Positions 5,451 to 14,700 of a stretch of DNA of 43,067 bases are shown piece by piece; position 1 is the stretch's first letter, and every line of letters starts with the position of its first letter. The notes beneath the pieces are model-generated. The model saw only the letters and a program-made list of their open reading frames with translations. It did no database searches and was not told where the DNA came from. A program made the translations under genes and the position numbers. Where the stretch lies: assembly GCA_017620655.1 (NCBI GenBank), contig JAGAUT010000069.1, positions 1 through 43,067 of the forward strand, read 5' to 3'. The DNA comes from Clostridia bacterium (GTDB lineage Bacteria; Bacillota; Clostridia; Oscillospirales; CAG-382).

Positions 5451-7448
5451 ATGAGAATCGCTTTAACGGGTAACCCCAACAGCGGTAAGACCACCATGTA
5501 CAATGCTCTCACGGGCAGAAACGAAAAGGTCGGCAACTGGGCGGGCGTTACTGTTGAAAAGAAAGAAGCACTTATCAAAAAGAGCTTTTATAACGGAGAA
5601 GAGGAGCTTGTGGCAGTAGACCTTCCCGGTGCATACTCCATGTCACCCTTCACTTCCGAAGAAAGCGTCACCAGCAGCTATGTAAAGAATGAAAACCCCG
5701 ATGTTATCATCAATATTGTGGATGCCACAAACCTTTCAAGAAGCCTTTTCTTCACAACACAGCTTCTTGAGCTTGGCATTCCTGTGGTTGTTGCTCTCAA
5801 CAAGAGCGACGTCAACGACAAAAAGGGAACGGTAATCGATGAAAACAAGCTTTCAGAGCTTCTCGGATGCCCTGTTGTTGAAACGGTTTCTACACACTCA
5901 AGCGACAAGGGTCTTTCAGAAGTTGTTAGCAAGGCGGTATCTCTTAGAGGCACAATGCAGAAGGCGCCCTTTGTTCAGGGAAGTCTTGAAAATCTTGACA
6001 AGGCTTCTGTAGTTGAAGCAGATAAAAAGAGATTTGAGTTTGTAAACGGCATCGTAAAGAAGGTTGAAACAAGAAAGGTTTTGACAAACAAGAAGAATGC
6101 ACAGGATAAGCTCGACGCAGTTCTTACAAATAAGTGGCTGGGTATTCCGATATTCGCACTTGTTATGTTCCTCGTGTTTGACATTTCCCAGTCAAGCCTC
6201 GGTCCTTTCATTGCAGACACACTCGTTGCCTGGCTTGAAGTGTTCCAGGGTTGGGTGGGCGGACTTGTTGAAGGTGCATCTCCTTTCCTTCAGGCGCTGC
6301 TTGTTGACGGTATTATCGGCGGTTTTGTTGCCGTTGTCGGCTTTTTACCTTTAGTTATGGTAATGTATTTCCTTATCGCACTTCTCGAAGACTGCGGCTA
6401 CATGGCGAGAGTTTCGGTTGTGCTTGACCCCATCTTCAAGAAGGTTGGCCTTTCGGGTAAATCCGTAATTCCCTTTGTTATCGGTACAGGCTGTGCAATC
6501 CCCGGCGTTATGGCTTGCCGTACAATCAGAAATGAAAGAGAAAGAAGAGCAACGGCGATGCTTGCCCCCTTCATGCCTTGCGGTGCCAAGCTCCCCGTAA
6601 TCGCCCTCTTTGCAGGTGCATTCTTTGCCGATGCAAACTGGGTCGGCACACTCATGTATTTTGCAGGTATTCTCATTATTTTCCTCGGCGCACTTCTCAT
6701 AAACCTCATTACCGGTAACAGCAAAAAGAAGTCTTACTTTATCATTGAGCTTCCCGAGTATAAGGTTCCCAGCGTAATCAGAGCCGCAAAGGCAATGTGC
6801 TCAAGAGGCTGGGCGTACATAGTAAAAGCAGGTACAATCATTCTTGTATGTAATACAGTTGTTCAGATTATGCAGACCTTCAACTGGAGCCTTCAGGTTG
6901 TAGAAGAAGGTATGGAAAACACATCCATTCTTGCTACAATTGCCGAACCCTTCGCATATGTTCTTATCCCCGTTATCGGTATTAAGGCATGGCAGCTTGC
7001 GGCGGCAGCCGTTACAGGCTTTATTGCAAAGGAAAACGTTGTAGGTACAATCGCTGTCTGCTACGGTATTACAAACTTTATCGACACAGAAGCGCTTGAG
7101 CTTACAGGCGGTGCAGGCGAAGTTGCGGTTGTTATGGGACTTACAAAGGTTGCGGCTCTTGCATACCTCATGTTTAACCTCTTTACACCTCCCTGCTTTG
7201 CGGCAATCGGTGCCATGAACAGTGAAATGAAGAGCGCAAAGTGGCTCTGGGGCGGCATAGGTCTTCAGTTCGCGACAGGTTTTACGGTTTCATTCCTTGT
7301 TTATCAGATTGGTACACTCATTACAACAGGCTCGTTCGGTACAGGCTTTGCCGGCGGTCTTGCGGCGGTTGCGGTGATTGTTGTAATTATTATTCTGCTC
7401 ATAGCAAATACAAACAAAAAGCTTGCTCTTGAAAAGAAGGCAAAATAA
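5451..7448 (+). CDS. feoB: Ferrous iron transporter B
   Basis: This 665-residue inner-membrane Fe(II) transporter has an N-terminal G-protein domain. G1 is GNPNSGKTT (residues ~7-15), G3 DLPGAYS (~53-59) and G4 NKSD (~117-120). A GDI-like helical region follows and from about residue 225 come eight or so membrane segments with the two Gate regions (GYMARVSVVLDPIFKKVGLSG; a second with CSRGWAYIVKAGT). The length and order are those of the clostridial family. It starts with ATG after GGGAGGAAAATGA. Its neighbours are feoA upstream and the small Cys-rich partner downstream. No defect is seen. Confidence 0.97.
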   Translation: MRIALTGNPNSGKTTMYNALTGRNEKVGNWAGVTVEKKEALIKKSFYNGEEELVAVDLPGAYSMSPFTSEESVTSSYVKNENPDVIINIVDATNLSRSLFFTTQLLELGIPVVVALNKSDVNDKKGTVIDENKLSELLGCPVVETVSTHSSDKGLSEVVSKAVSLRGTMQKAPFVQGSLENLDKASVVEADKKRFEFVNGIVKKVETRKVLTNKKNAQDKLDAVLTNKWLGIPIFALVMFLVFDISQSSLGPFIADTLVAWLEVFQGWVGGLVEGASPFLQALLVDGIIGGFVAVVGFLPLVMVMYFLIALLEDCGYMARVSVVLDPIFKKVGLSGKSVIPFVIGTGCAIPGVMACRTIRNERERRATAMLAPFMPCGAKLPVIALFAGAFFADANWVGTLMYFAGILIIFLGALLINLITGNSKKKSYFIIELPEYKVPSVIRAAKAMCSRGWAYIVKAGTIILVCNTVVQIMQTFNWSLQVVEEGMENTSILATIAEPFAYVLIPVIGIKAWQLAAAAVTGFIAKENVVGTIAVCYGITNFIDTEALELTGGAGEVAVVMGLTKVAALAYLMFNLFTPPCFAAIGAMNSEMKSAKWLWGGIGLQFATGFTVSFLVYQIGTLITTGSFGTGFAGGLAAVAVIVVIIILLIANTNKKLALEKKAK

Positions 7449-7464
7449 TTAAGGAGCTGTTTTT

Positions 7465-7638
7465 ATGACGAATATTATCATTGTTGCCGTAATCCTTGTA
7501 ATAATCGGTCTGGCGATAGGATATATAGTTAAGGCAAAGAAAAGCGGTCAGAAGTGCATAGGCTGTCCTTACGCCAAGGAGTGCGGCAGTAAAAATTGCA
7601 GCTGCAGCTGTTCTTCGGACAAAAAAACCTCAGAATAA
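7465..7638 (+). CDS. FeoB-associated Cys-rich membrane protein
   Basis: This 57-residue protein has one N-terminal membrane helix (residues ~4-22, IIIVAVILVIIGLAIGYIV), a basic stop-transfer (KAKK) and a cytosolic tail with six cysteines in the pattern CIGCPYAKEC...CSCSC. It matches the small protein family regularly found behind feoB in Firmicutes, thought to help Fe(II) transfer or FeoB assembly (a role like FeoC). AAGGAG at 7451-7456 precedes ATG 7465. It lies 16 nt after feoB and ends the operon. Confidence 0.9.
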   Translation: MTNIIIVAVILVIIGLAIGYIVKAKKSGQKCIGCPYAKECGSKNCSCSCSSDKKTSE

Positions 7639-7681
7639 ACATAACCTCCATTTGAGTAACATACAAACCATACACAAAAGA

Positions 7682-7708
7682 CAGCCTCCCTCGGGAGGTT
7701 GTTTTTTT
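7682..7708 (+). terminator. Terminator of the feo operon
   Basis: CAGCCTCCC-TC-GGGAGGTTG followed by TTTTTTT; strong stem with a full T-tract. Confidence 0.88.
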
Positions 7709-7725
7709 GCACCGAAAGGGCTTGC

Positions 7726-7753
7726 TTGACAAGTTGGGTTTTTATGCTATAAT
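7726..7753 (+). promoter_or_regulatory. Promoter of the ribokinase gene
   Basis: TTGACA (7726-7731), 16-bp spacer, TATAAT (7748-7753) with TGC extension: both hexamers perfect. Confidence 0.85.
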
Positions 7754-7784
7754 TTATTTAGAAAAATGTAGAGACGGTGATAAA

Positions 7785-8720
7785 ATGAAACCAAGAATTC
7801 TTGTTGTAGGCTCGTCAAACATAGACTTTGTCTGCAGAATGGACAGAGTGCCCATGCAGGGCGAAACGATGATTTCCGACGGCAGCTATGCCTTTGTTCC
7901 CGGCGGTAAGGGAGCGAACACTGCAGTTGCAGCTGCACGCCTTGGCGGAGATGTTCTTTTCTGTACAAGAGTGGGCAACGACTCCTACGGCAAACAGCTC
8001 AGCGAAAAGTATGCCGGCGAGGGTATAGACACAAGATTTATAACCATGGACAGGGCGGCAAAAACGGGCCTTGCGGTTATTATGGTTGAGGGAACGGGAC
8101 ATAACAGAATTGTTGTGTACTCGGGTGCTAACATGAACCTTTCGAGGGAGGATGCCGAGGAAGCCTTTACAAGCTATCCCGACGCACTTCTGCTTCAGCT
8201 TGAAACGGATACCGATACGGTTGTGGCGGCAACGCATATGGCAAAGGCGAAGGGAGCAAAGGTGTTCCTTGATGCAGGCCCTGCCACAAGAGAATTCCCC
8301 CTTGAACAACTCGGTCCTCTTGAGGTTCTCAGCCCCAACGAAACAGAGACCGAAATTCTCACGGGTATCAAACCCAATTCTGCGGCAAACTGTCTTCGTG
8401 CGTGCGTTGAGCTTATGAACAGAGCGTTCTGTAAATATGTTGTTTTAAAGCTCGGTGACAGAGGCTGTTACGTCTATGACGGCACCCATTGCCATCACCT
8501 TGCACCCCTTGATATAGGAGAGCCTGTTGACACAACTGCGGCGGGGGATGCCTTCACTGCGGCGCTCGCCGTAAGATACATGCAGAACGGCGGAGATATT
8601 CTCGATGCCTGCGAGTTTGCAAATGCCGTCGGCGGTTATGTTGTGACAAAGGCGGGAGCCTTCCCGTCACTGCCGACACTCTCGGAGCTTCGAGCCTTTC
8701 TTGAAAAAGACGGAGAATAA
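7785..8720 (+). CDS. rbsK: PfkB-family carbohydrate kinase, probable ribokinase
   Basis: This 311-residue cytosolic kinase transfers ATP phosphate to a sugar, probably ribose at O5. Family marks: substrate-binding SNIDFV near residue 12, the GG-KGAN signature near residue 41, the NETE motif near residue 186 and the catalytic/anion-hole DTTAAGDAF near residue 249. Length and motif spacing match RbsK. ATG 7785 fits the promoter just upstream; an open frame back to 7707 runs through that promoter and is not the start. No ribose transporter is next to it, so the true sugar remains an inference. Confidence 0.85.
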   Translation: MKPRILVVGSSNIDFVCRMDRVPMQGETMISDGSYAFVPGGKGANTAVAAARLGGDVLFCTRVGNDSYGKQLSEKYAGEGIDTRFITMDRAAKTGLAVIMVEGTGHNRIVVYSGANMNLSREDAEEAFTSYPDALLLQLETDTDTVVAATHMAKAKGAKVFLDAGPATREFPLEQLGPLEVLSPNETETEILTGIKPNSAANCLRACVELMNRAFCKYVVLKLGDRGCYVYDGTHCHHLAPLDIGEPVDTTAAGDAFTAALAVRYMQNGGDILDACEFANAVGGYVVTKAGAFPSLPTLSELRAFLEKDGE

Positions 8721-8740
8721 GTTTTTTTACATATATGCTC

Positions 8741-8769
8741 TTGAAATTGATGGGTGTGTGTGATATAAT
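8741..8769 (+). promoter_or_regulatory. Promoter of the SGNH hydrolase gene
   Basis: TTGAAA (8741-8746), 17-bp spacer, TGA-TATAAT (8764-8769). A 23-bp run from 8761 to 8783 is identical to 25591-25613 before the GNAT gene. Confidence 0.75.
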
Positions 8770-8803
8770 AACTTGATAAATTACAGGAAAAGCGGTAAAT
8801 GCA

Positions 8804-9391
8804 ATGTCAGAGTGTAAAAATGTTCTTCTGATAGGAGATTCTATCAGAATGGGATATGACAAAGAAATAAGAAAAGCACTGGATGGCAGGGCAAAGGTGG
8901 TTTTCCCTGAGGACAACTGCCAGTTTGCTGCTTATGTCTGCAGATATTTTGCCGAATGGTTTGACGGTGTAGACGGCAAAGACTTTGATGTGGTTCATTG
9001 GAACGCGGGTCTTCACGACGTGCTTCGTCTTTTCGGGGAAGAACCGAATACTCCCATCGAGATATACGAATACTACATAGAAAGAATCTGTCAGAGAATC
9101 AGAAAGCTGTGTCCCAACGCCAAGGTCATCTTTGCCACATCGACATCGGTTATTTCCGAGAAAATGGCATCCGATTTTATGCGTTATAATGAGGATGTAG
9201 AAAAGTATAACGAAGCGGCTGTAAGGATTGTCACAAAGTACGGCTTTGAAGTCAATGACCTGTATTCGCTGTCAAAGACACTTCCGGAAGATGCACACTC
9301 CGATGCGGTGCATTACTACACCGATATGGGAACAGAGGCTTTTTCAAAGCAGGTGCTCGAATACATTGAAAAAGCACTGAACAACAACTGA
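8804..9391 (+). CDS. SGNH/GDSL-family hydrolase
   Basis: This 195-residue esterase-fold protein has block I GDSIRMG (nucleophile Ser near residue 13), block III NAGLHDV near residue 65 (the Gly-x-Asn position is NAG here) and block V with DAVHY near residue 168 holding the catalytic Asp and His. There is no signal peptide, so it acts in the cytosol or on small esters; the substrate is unknown. ATG 8804 lies just behind a good promoter. It ends 40 nt before pyrH, so pyrH and frr may be read through from its promoter. Confidence 0.82.
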   Translation: MSECKNVLLIGDSIRMGYDKEIRKALDGRAKVVFPEDNCQFAAYVCRYFAEWFDGVDGKDFDVVHWNAGLHDVLRLFGEEPNTPIEIYEYYIERICQRIRKLCPNAKVIFATSTSVISEKMASDFMRYNEDVEKYNEAAVRIVTKYGFEVNDLYSLSKTLPEDAHSDAVHYYTDMGTEAFSKQVLEYIEKALNNN

Positions 9392-9431
9392 TTAATCCAT
9401 GGTGAATAAATAAAGAAAAGGGGTAATTACC

Positions 9432-10136
9432 ATGCCAAAGTATAAAAAGGTACTTTTGAAGCTCTCGGGAGAAGCACTTCTCAACGGCAAAAAGGACGGA
9501 ATCATAGATTTCGATTTTGTAGATACACTTGCAAAGCAGATTAAAAGATGCGTTGACGAGGGTGTTTCAATGGGCATTGTTATCGGCGGCGGTAATATCT
9601 GGAGAGGTGCGGGCAAGGAAATCAACAGAACAAGAGCTGACCACATGGGTATGCTCGCAACTGTTATCAACTCCCTTGCGGTTCAGTCTGTGCTTGAGGA
9701 CAACGGTGTTGACGCAAGAACAATGACAGCACTTCAGATGAATCAGATTGCCGAGCCTTATATCAGAAACAGGGCTGTTTCCCATATGGAAAAGGGCAGG
9801 GTAGTTATCATTGCCTGTGGTTCGGGCAACCCTTACTTCTCGACAGACACGGCGGCAGTGCTCAGAGCTGCCGAAATCGGCGCAGAGGTTGTTCTCTTTG
9901 CAAAGAACATTGACGGCGTATATTCCGCCGATCCCAAGAAGGACCCCAATGCCGTCAAGTACGACGAAATGAAGTATGACGATATCATTCATAACGATCT
10001 TACCGTAATTGACTCTACCGCTTCTACATTCGGCAGAGACAATAAGCTCCCCATTCTCATTTTCGGTCTCAACGACCCCGAGAATATTTACAGAGCAATA
10101 AACGGCGAATCTATCGGCACAATAGTTCATATTTAA
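9432..10136 (+). CDS. pyrH: Uridylate kinase
   Basis: UMP kinase of the amino-acid-kinase fold (234 residues) makes UDP from UMP with ATP; it is essential and allosterically controlled. The family regions are clear: KVLLKLSGEAL at the N-terminus, IVIGGGNIWRG near residue 49, RTRADHMGMLAT near residue 64, GSGNPYFSTDTAA near residue 132 and FAKNIDGVYSADP near residue 155. ATG 9432 follows AGGGG at the right distance. It pairs with frr as in most bacteria, although rpsB and tsf do not precede it here. Confidence 0.97.
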   Translation: MPKYKKVLLKLSGEALLNGKKDGIIDFDFVDTLAKQIKRCVDEGVSMGIVIGGGNIWRGAGKEINRTRADHMGMLATVINSLAVQSVLEDNGVDARTMTALQMNQIAEPYIRNRAVSHMEKGRVVIIACGSGNPYFSTDTAAVLRAAEIGAEVVLFAKNIDGVYSADPKKDPNAVKYDEMKYDDIIHNDLTVIDSTASTFGRDNKLPILIFGLNDPENIYRAINGESIGTIVHI

Positions 10137-10170
10137 TTTTACATAAATCTAGTTCAGGAGGATTTTTTAT

Positions 10171-10725
10171 ATGAAAATCGAAACAAAAGCATTTGAAGAA
10201 AAAATGACCAAGTCCATTTCCAGCCTTGAATATGAATTCGGCTCCATCAGCGCAGGTAAGGCAAGTCCTTCCGCCCTTGACAGAATCACTGTTGAATACT
10301 TCGGTTCATCCATGCCCATTAACCAGATTGCAGGCGTTGCAAACCCCGACCCCAGAACACTTCTCATCACTCCCTGGGATGTAAGTGCTCTCAAGGAAAT
10401 CGAAAAGGCAATTCTTGCGTCCGACCTTGGCATCAACCCCCAGAACGACGGTAAGTCCATAAGACTTGCATTCCCTCAGGCTACAGAAGAAAGACGTAAG
10501 GAGCTTGCAAAGAAGGTTGAAAAGCTCGGCGAAGAATGTAAGGTAGCTATCAGAAATATCCGCAGAGATGCAAATGACAAGATTAAGGATATGAAGAAGA
10601 ACGGCGAAATGACAGAAGACGAACAGAAGGCTTCCGAAAAGATCGTTCAGGATCTTACAGACAAGTACACAAAGCTTGCCGATGCTTCTGTTGAAACAAA
10701 GAAGAAGGAAATCATGTCCATTTAA
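10171..10725 (+). CDS. frr: Ribosome recycling factor
   Basis: This 184-residue factor, together with EF-G, splits post-termination ribosomes. The sequence has the canonical RRF blocks: SAGKASPSALDRI, VEYFGSSMPINQIAGV, PDPRTLLITPWD, GINPQNDGKSIRLAFP, TEERRKEL and VAIRNIRRDANDKIK. Length matches the family. It lies 34 nt after pyrH with ribosome site AGGAGG. The TAA stop lies inside the following terminator stem. Confidence 0.98.
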   Translation: MKIETKAFEEKMTKSISSLEYEFGSISAGKASPSALDRITVEYFGSSMPINQIAGVANPDPRTLLITPWDVSALKEIEKAILASDLGINPQNDGKSIRLAFPQATEERRKELAKKVEKLGEECKVAIRNIRRDANDKIKDMKKNGEMTEDEQKASEKIVQDLTDKYTKLADASVETKKKEIMSI

Positions 10726-10745
10726 AAACGCTGTGCGTTTTTAAA
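10721..10745 (+). terminator. Terminator after frr
   Basis: TTTAAAAACGC-TGT-GCGTTTTTAAA: an 11-bp palindromic stem with a T-tract in the 3' arm, overlapping the frr stop codon. Confidence 0.75.
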
Positions 10746-10752
10746 TGAGTGA

Positions 10753-10786
10753 GGAATGCGGAATGCGGAGTGCGGAGTGCGGAATG
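10753..10786 (+). repeat. Heptanucleotide tandem repeat (GGAATGC/GGAGTGC)
   Basis: Almost five copies of a 7-bp unit: GGAATGC twice, GGAGTGC twice, then GGAATG. It sits between the frr terminator and cdsA, where uppS is found in most Firmicutes. Confidence 0.85.
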
Positions 10787-10841
10787 TTGTTCTGCGTTTT
10801 CGGGCTGTATTTCGTGAAAATATATAAGGATAAAAGAATAA

Positions 10842-11654
10842 ATGAAACAACGAATTATAACGGGTGCGGCAATCGCACTTCTCATGATAGCAATCTTTTT
10901 GCTGTCGGGTACGGTTGTTTACCCCATAATAATGACGCTGCTGTGTGTTGCAGGCACATGGGAAATGCTCGGCTGTATAAGGCAGAGAGAAAACAAGCTT
11001 CTGAGTATTCCTGCGATGGTTGTGTCGCTGATTTCACCGTTGCTTTCCTGCTTTTTCGGCTACGGCTCGGTGCTTGTGATAGTAATGCTGTATATTGCTG
11101 TTCTTCTTTCGGAGAGTGTGTTCTTTGACGAAAAGGTAAAGGTAGTAAACGTGTCCGAGGTCTTTATGACAACCCTTTATGTTGTTCTGTGCTTTACTGC
11201 ACTTTTAAGACTCAGATACATTGAAACGGGCGCTGAATACATATATCTTCTCGTTTTTGTTGCCGCATGGGTGACAGATACTTTTGCGTACTTTACGGGC
11301 TTCCTTTTCGGCAGGCACAAGCTTATACCCAAAATCAGTCCAAAGAAGACTGTAGAAGGGGCAATAGGCGGAGTGATTTTCTGTATCATAGCGTTTATCG
11401 TATACGGAATCAGTGTAGAAAAGGTAACAGGCGTTGGGATGAACTTCGTTATGCTTGCCGTTGTCGGTTTCTTTATGTCGGTTGTTTCCATGGTGGGAGA
11501 TCTTATTGCTTCCTCCATCAAGAGAACCTACGGCATCAAGGATTATTCCAATCTTTTCCCCGGCCACGGAGGAGTCCTTGACAGATTTGATTCCATTATG
11601 ATTCTTTCACCGCTGCTTCTTTTCGTGGTGGAGAACATAAAACTGTTTAATTAG
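10842..11654 (+). CDS. cdsA: Phosphatidate cytidylyltransferase (CDP-diglyceride synthase)
   Basis: This 270-residue integral membrane enzyme makes CDP-diacylglycerol from phosphatidate and CTP, the entry to phospholipid head-group synthesis. Seven or eight hydrophobic segments are visible, with the C-terminal CDS signature region near residues 150-265: DTFAYFTGFLFGRHKLIPK, SPKKTVEGAIGG, SMVGDLIASSIKR and DYSNLFPGHGGVLDRFDS. It begins at ATG 10842 with AAGGA upstream. It follows frr without uppS between, and dxr does not follow; both are usual neighbours in Firmicutes. Confidence 0.95.
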   Translation: MKQRIITGAAIALLMIAIFLLSGTVVYPIIMTLLCVAGTWEMLGCIRQRENKLLSIPAMVVSLISPLLSCFFGYGSVLVIVMLYIAVLLSESVFFDEKVKVVNVSEVFMTTLYVVLCFTALLRLRYIETGAEYIYLLVFVAAWVTDTFAYFTGFLFGRHKLIPKISPKKTVEGAIGGVIFCIIAFIVYGISVEKVTGVGMNFVMLAVVGFFMSVVSMVGDLIASSIKRTYGIKDYSNLFPGHGGVLDRFDSIMILSPLLLFVVENIKLFN

Positions 11655-11660
11655 ATGTAA

Positions 11661-11698
11661 AAACACCAATGTTCGTTTTTCGGATGTTGGTGTTTTTT
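11661..11698 (+). terminator. Terminator of cdsA
   Basis: AAACACCAA (11661-11669) pairs with TTGGTGTTT (11687-11695), followed by TTT. Confidence 0.85.
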
Positions 11699-11711
11699 GC
11701 GCCCATGAAGG

Positions 11712-11740
11712 TTGACAAAAACATCAAACAAGGTTATAAT
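11712..11740 (+). promoter_or_regulatory. Consensus promoter of the LRR surface protein gene
   Basis: TTGACA (11712-11717), 17-bp spacer, TATAAT (11735-11740): a perfect housekeeping promoter. Confidence 0.9.
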
Positions 11741-11794
11741 TCATGGTATAGGTGGCAGTGTTTGCCATATAATGCTTTATAGGAGTGTGTAAAC

Positions 11795-14700
11795 ATGAAA
11801 AAACTTTTGAGCGTATTACTTACAATCGTAATGCTTGTTGTTCCCGTGGCGGAAGTGACGGCATTTGCGGCACCGAGTGCGGTAGAAGTTGCCGACTCAG
11901 CGATGGAATTTGTCCAAATGCCTATGGAAGAAACGGCAATTCTTGCCGCAGAATCAGGCTGGTGCGGTGACACGGCTGACAACCTGACATGGACTCTTGA
12001 CGATGAGGGTACACTGACTATCAGCGGTACGGGCAATATGGCAACCTGGTACAGCGAATACGACATTCCGTGGTACAATGAACGCTTGTCAATCAAGAAG
12101 CTTGTGGTGGAAGACGGCGTAACATCCATATCCTACATGGCTTTCAGAGAGTGTACAAATCTTGAAACCGTAACAATTGGAAGCGGTCTTTCGGATATGG
12201 GCAGCTACTGTTTTTATAATTGTACTTCTCTTAAGAGCATAACAGTTGATGAGAATAATACAAATTTTTCGAGTGACAGCTATGGCGTACTGTTTAATTA
12301 TGACCTGCTTATACAGTATCCTACAGGAAACGAAAGAACATCCTATGAAATTCCTTACGGAACATCACACATCTGTACAGAAGCCTTCAAGGGAGCAAAG
12401 AACCTTGAAAGCGTTACAATTTCCAATTCCGTAAGATTTGTTGAAAATGATTCGTTTAACGGCTGTGAAGCTCTTTCAAGCATTGAGATTCCCGATAGCG
12501 TAGAATCGTTGTCCGGAAGTGCTTTTAATAACTGTTCAAGCCTTAAGACGATAACAATCGGAAGCGGTTTACAAGCCATCAACAACGAGTGCTTTGATAT
12601 TTGTGAGGCTCTTGAAAAAATAATAGTCGATGAAGATAATGAATATTTTTCAAGCGACAGCTACGGTGTGCTTTACAACAAGGATAAGACAGAGCTTATC
12701 AAATATCCCATGGCAAGTACAAAAACTTCCTATGAGATTCCCGACACGGTTGAGGTTATACGCGAAGAAGCCTTCGCAAATGTTTCAAATCTTGAGAGCG
12801 TTGTTATTCCCGACAGCGTTAAGAGCATAGGAACATATGCATTCTACTGGAGCGAAAAGCTTGAAGACATAACAATGGGAAGCAATGTTGAAAAGATTGG
12901 CGAATATGCTTTTTACAATACTGCATATTACAACAACTATGACAACTGGGAAAACGAAGTTTTATATATCGGTAACTGCCTGATAAATGCGTCTTTCTCT
13001 GAATATGGTGTAAGCTATACAATAAAAGACGGAACAAAGACAATTGCCGACAGTGCGTTCGGCTGGGGCGGCACAGGAAGCGTAACAATACCCGACAGTG
13101 TGACATCTATCGGCAACTGGGCGTTTTACGGCTGCAGCAATTTGACAGATATCACAGTGGGTACCAATGTAGAGCACATTGGAAGGGAAGCTTTTAATAA
13201 TACGGCATTTTATGAGAATGAAAACAACTGGAACGGGGACCTGTTATATATAGGCAACTGTCTTGTTGCGTCTCGTTATATTTCCGGAAGCTGTGATGTA
13301 AAGAGCGGCACCCGTGTTATAGCAGATTATGTTTTTGAAACCCGTGACAATCTGACCGCGGTTACTCTTCCCGACAGCGTGGAAATAATCGGCGAAGGAG
13401 CTTTCTACAATTGCCACAAACTTAGCAAGCTGACTATGAGTCCGAATGTTACGAGTATCGGCAACATGGCGTTCTACAACTGTTTCGTGCTTGAAGAAAT
13501 GGTTATTCCCGACGGTGTAAAGGCTATAGGAAGAAGTGCCTTCGAATGGTGTCAGAGTTTAAAGAACATAACAATCGGCTCGGGTGTTACAAGCATTGGA
13601 GATTATGCATTCTATTGCTGTAACGCTCTTTCAAGCATAGTAATTCCCGAAAACGTAAAAACAATAGGTATCGAAGCATTCTGCAGCAGCGGACTTGAGA
13701 GTGCAACAATCCTGGGTGCGACAAAAATCGGAAGAGATGCTTTTGCTTTCTGCAACAATCTTACAATTTACGCCCCCGAAAACTCGGCGGCACATAAATA
13801 TGCCAAGGAAAACTGGCTTGATTTTGTTGTCCGCGAAGGAAGTTCTTATACTGTAACCTACAATGCCAACGGCGGTACAGGTGCTCCCGAAAGCCAGATC
13901 AAGGAAAAGAACAAGACACTTACTCTCAGCAAGGTTGTTCCCACGAGAACGGGCTATACCTTCAAGGGCTGGTCCACAACCCTCGGCGGCAAGGTTGAAT
14001 ATGACCCCGGTGATAAGTATACTGCAAATAAATCCGTTACACTTTATGCTGTATGGCAGGGTGTGAAGATTCCTAATGACTATGTAACAAACGTTGAAAT
14101 AGTTGACGGAGCAATGGAAGCTCCCGGTCTTTATGTTGAGGCAGATGGCAGAGATCTTACAGTAACTCTCAGCGGCATTTCCATAAAAGACAAGTACCTT
14201 GTAAACCGTTCATCCACAGAACGGGATTACAGCGAATTCGATTGGAACGTTGAATTGCGTTCGGATTCGGAAGTATCATATTCCGTTTCAACAGTCTTCT
14301 GGGCATCCGATCCCGGCAGAAACGAAGAAATTACAATCGATGAAATGCAGCATTCGGTTTGGGTGGAATCGGATTTAAGCGGTGATTGGATTGCGGATGC
14401 TGACATGACATACACTTCGGACAGTATTACATGGGAATTTGAGATTCCTGAGGAATATGACTTTGATTTCTCCGAAACAACCTTGTTTGATGTAAGCGTG
14501 TTCAGTGTTGATGACGACTATATCAGCAGAGTTTACAATGTAGGTGAAGAAGAAAAGGTTATTCTTGCAGACACGGTTCAGTTCTCTGCGCTCAAGAGCA
14601 CATCTCTTGCAGTGGGCAAGACACTTTCCCTCAGTGCAAAGGCATTCCGCAAAGACGGCAGAAAGCCCGAAAACACAAAGGTTGTATATGAAATCGTGGA

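Noticed and set aside
10745..11128. Open frame reading through the heptamer repeat into cdsA
   Set aside because: Overlaps cdsA in another frame, starts in low-complexity repeat, no family match.
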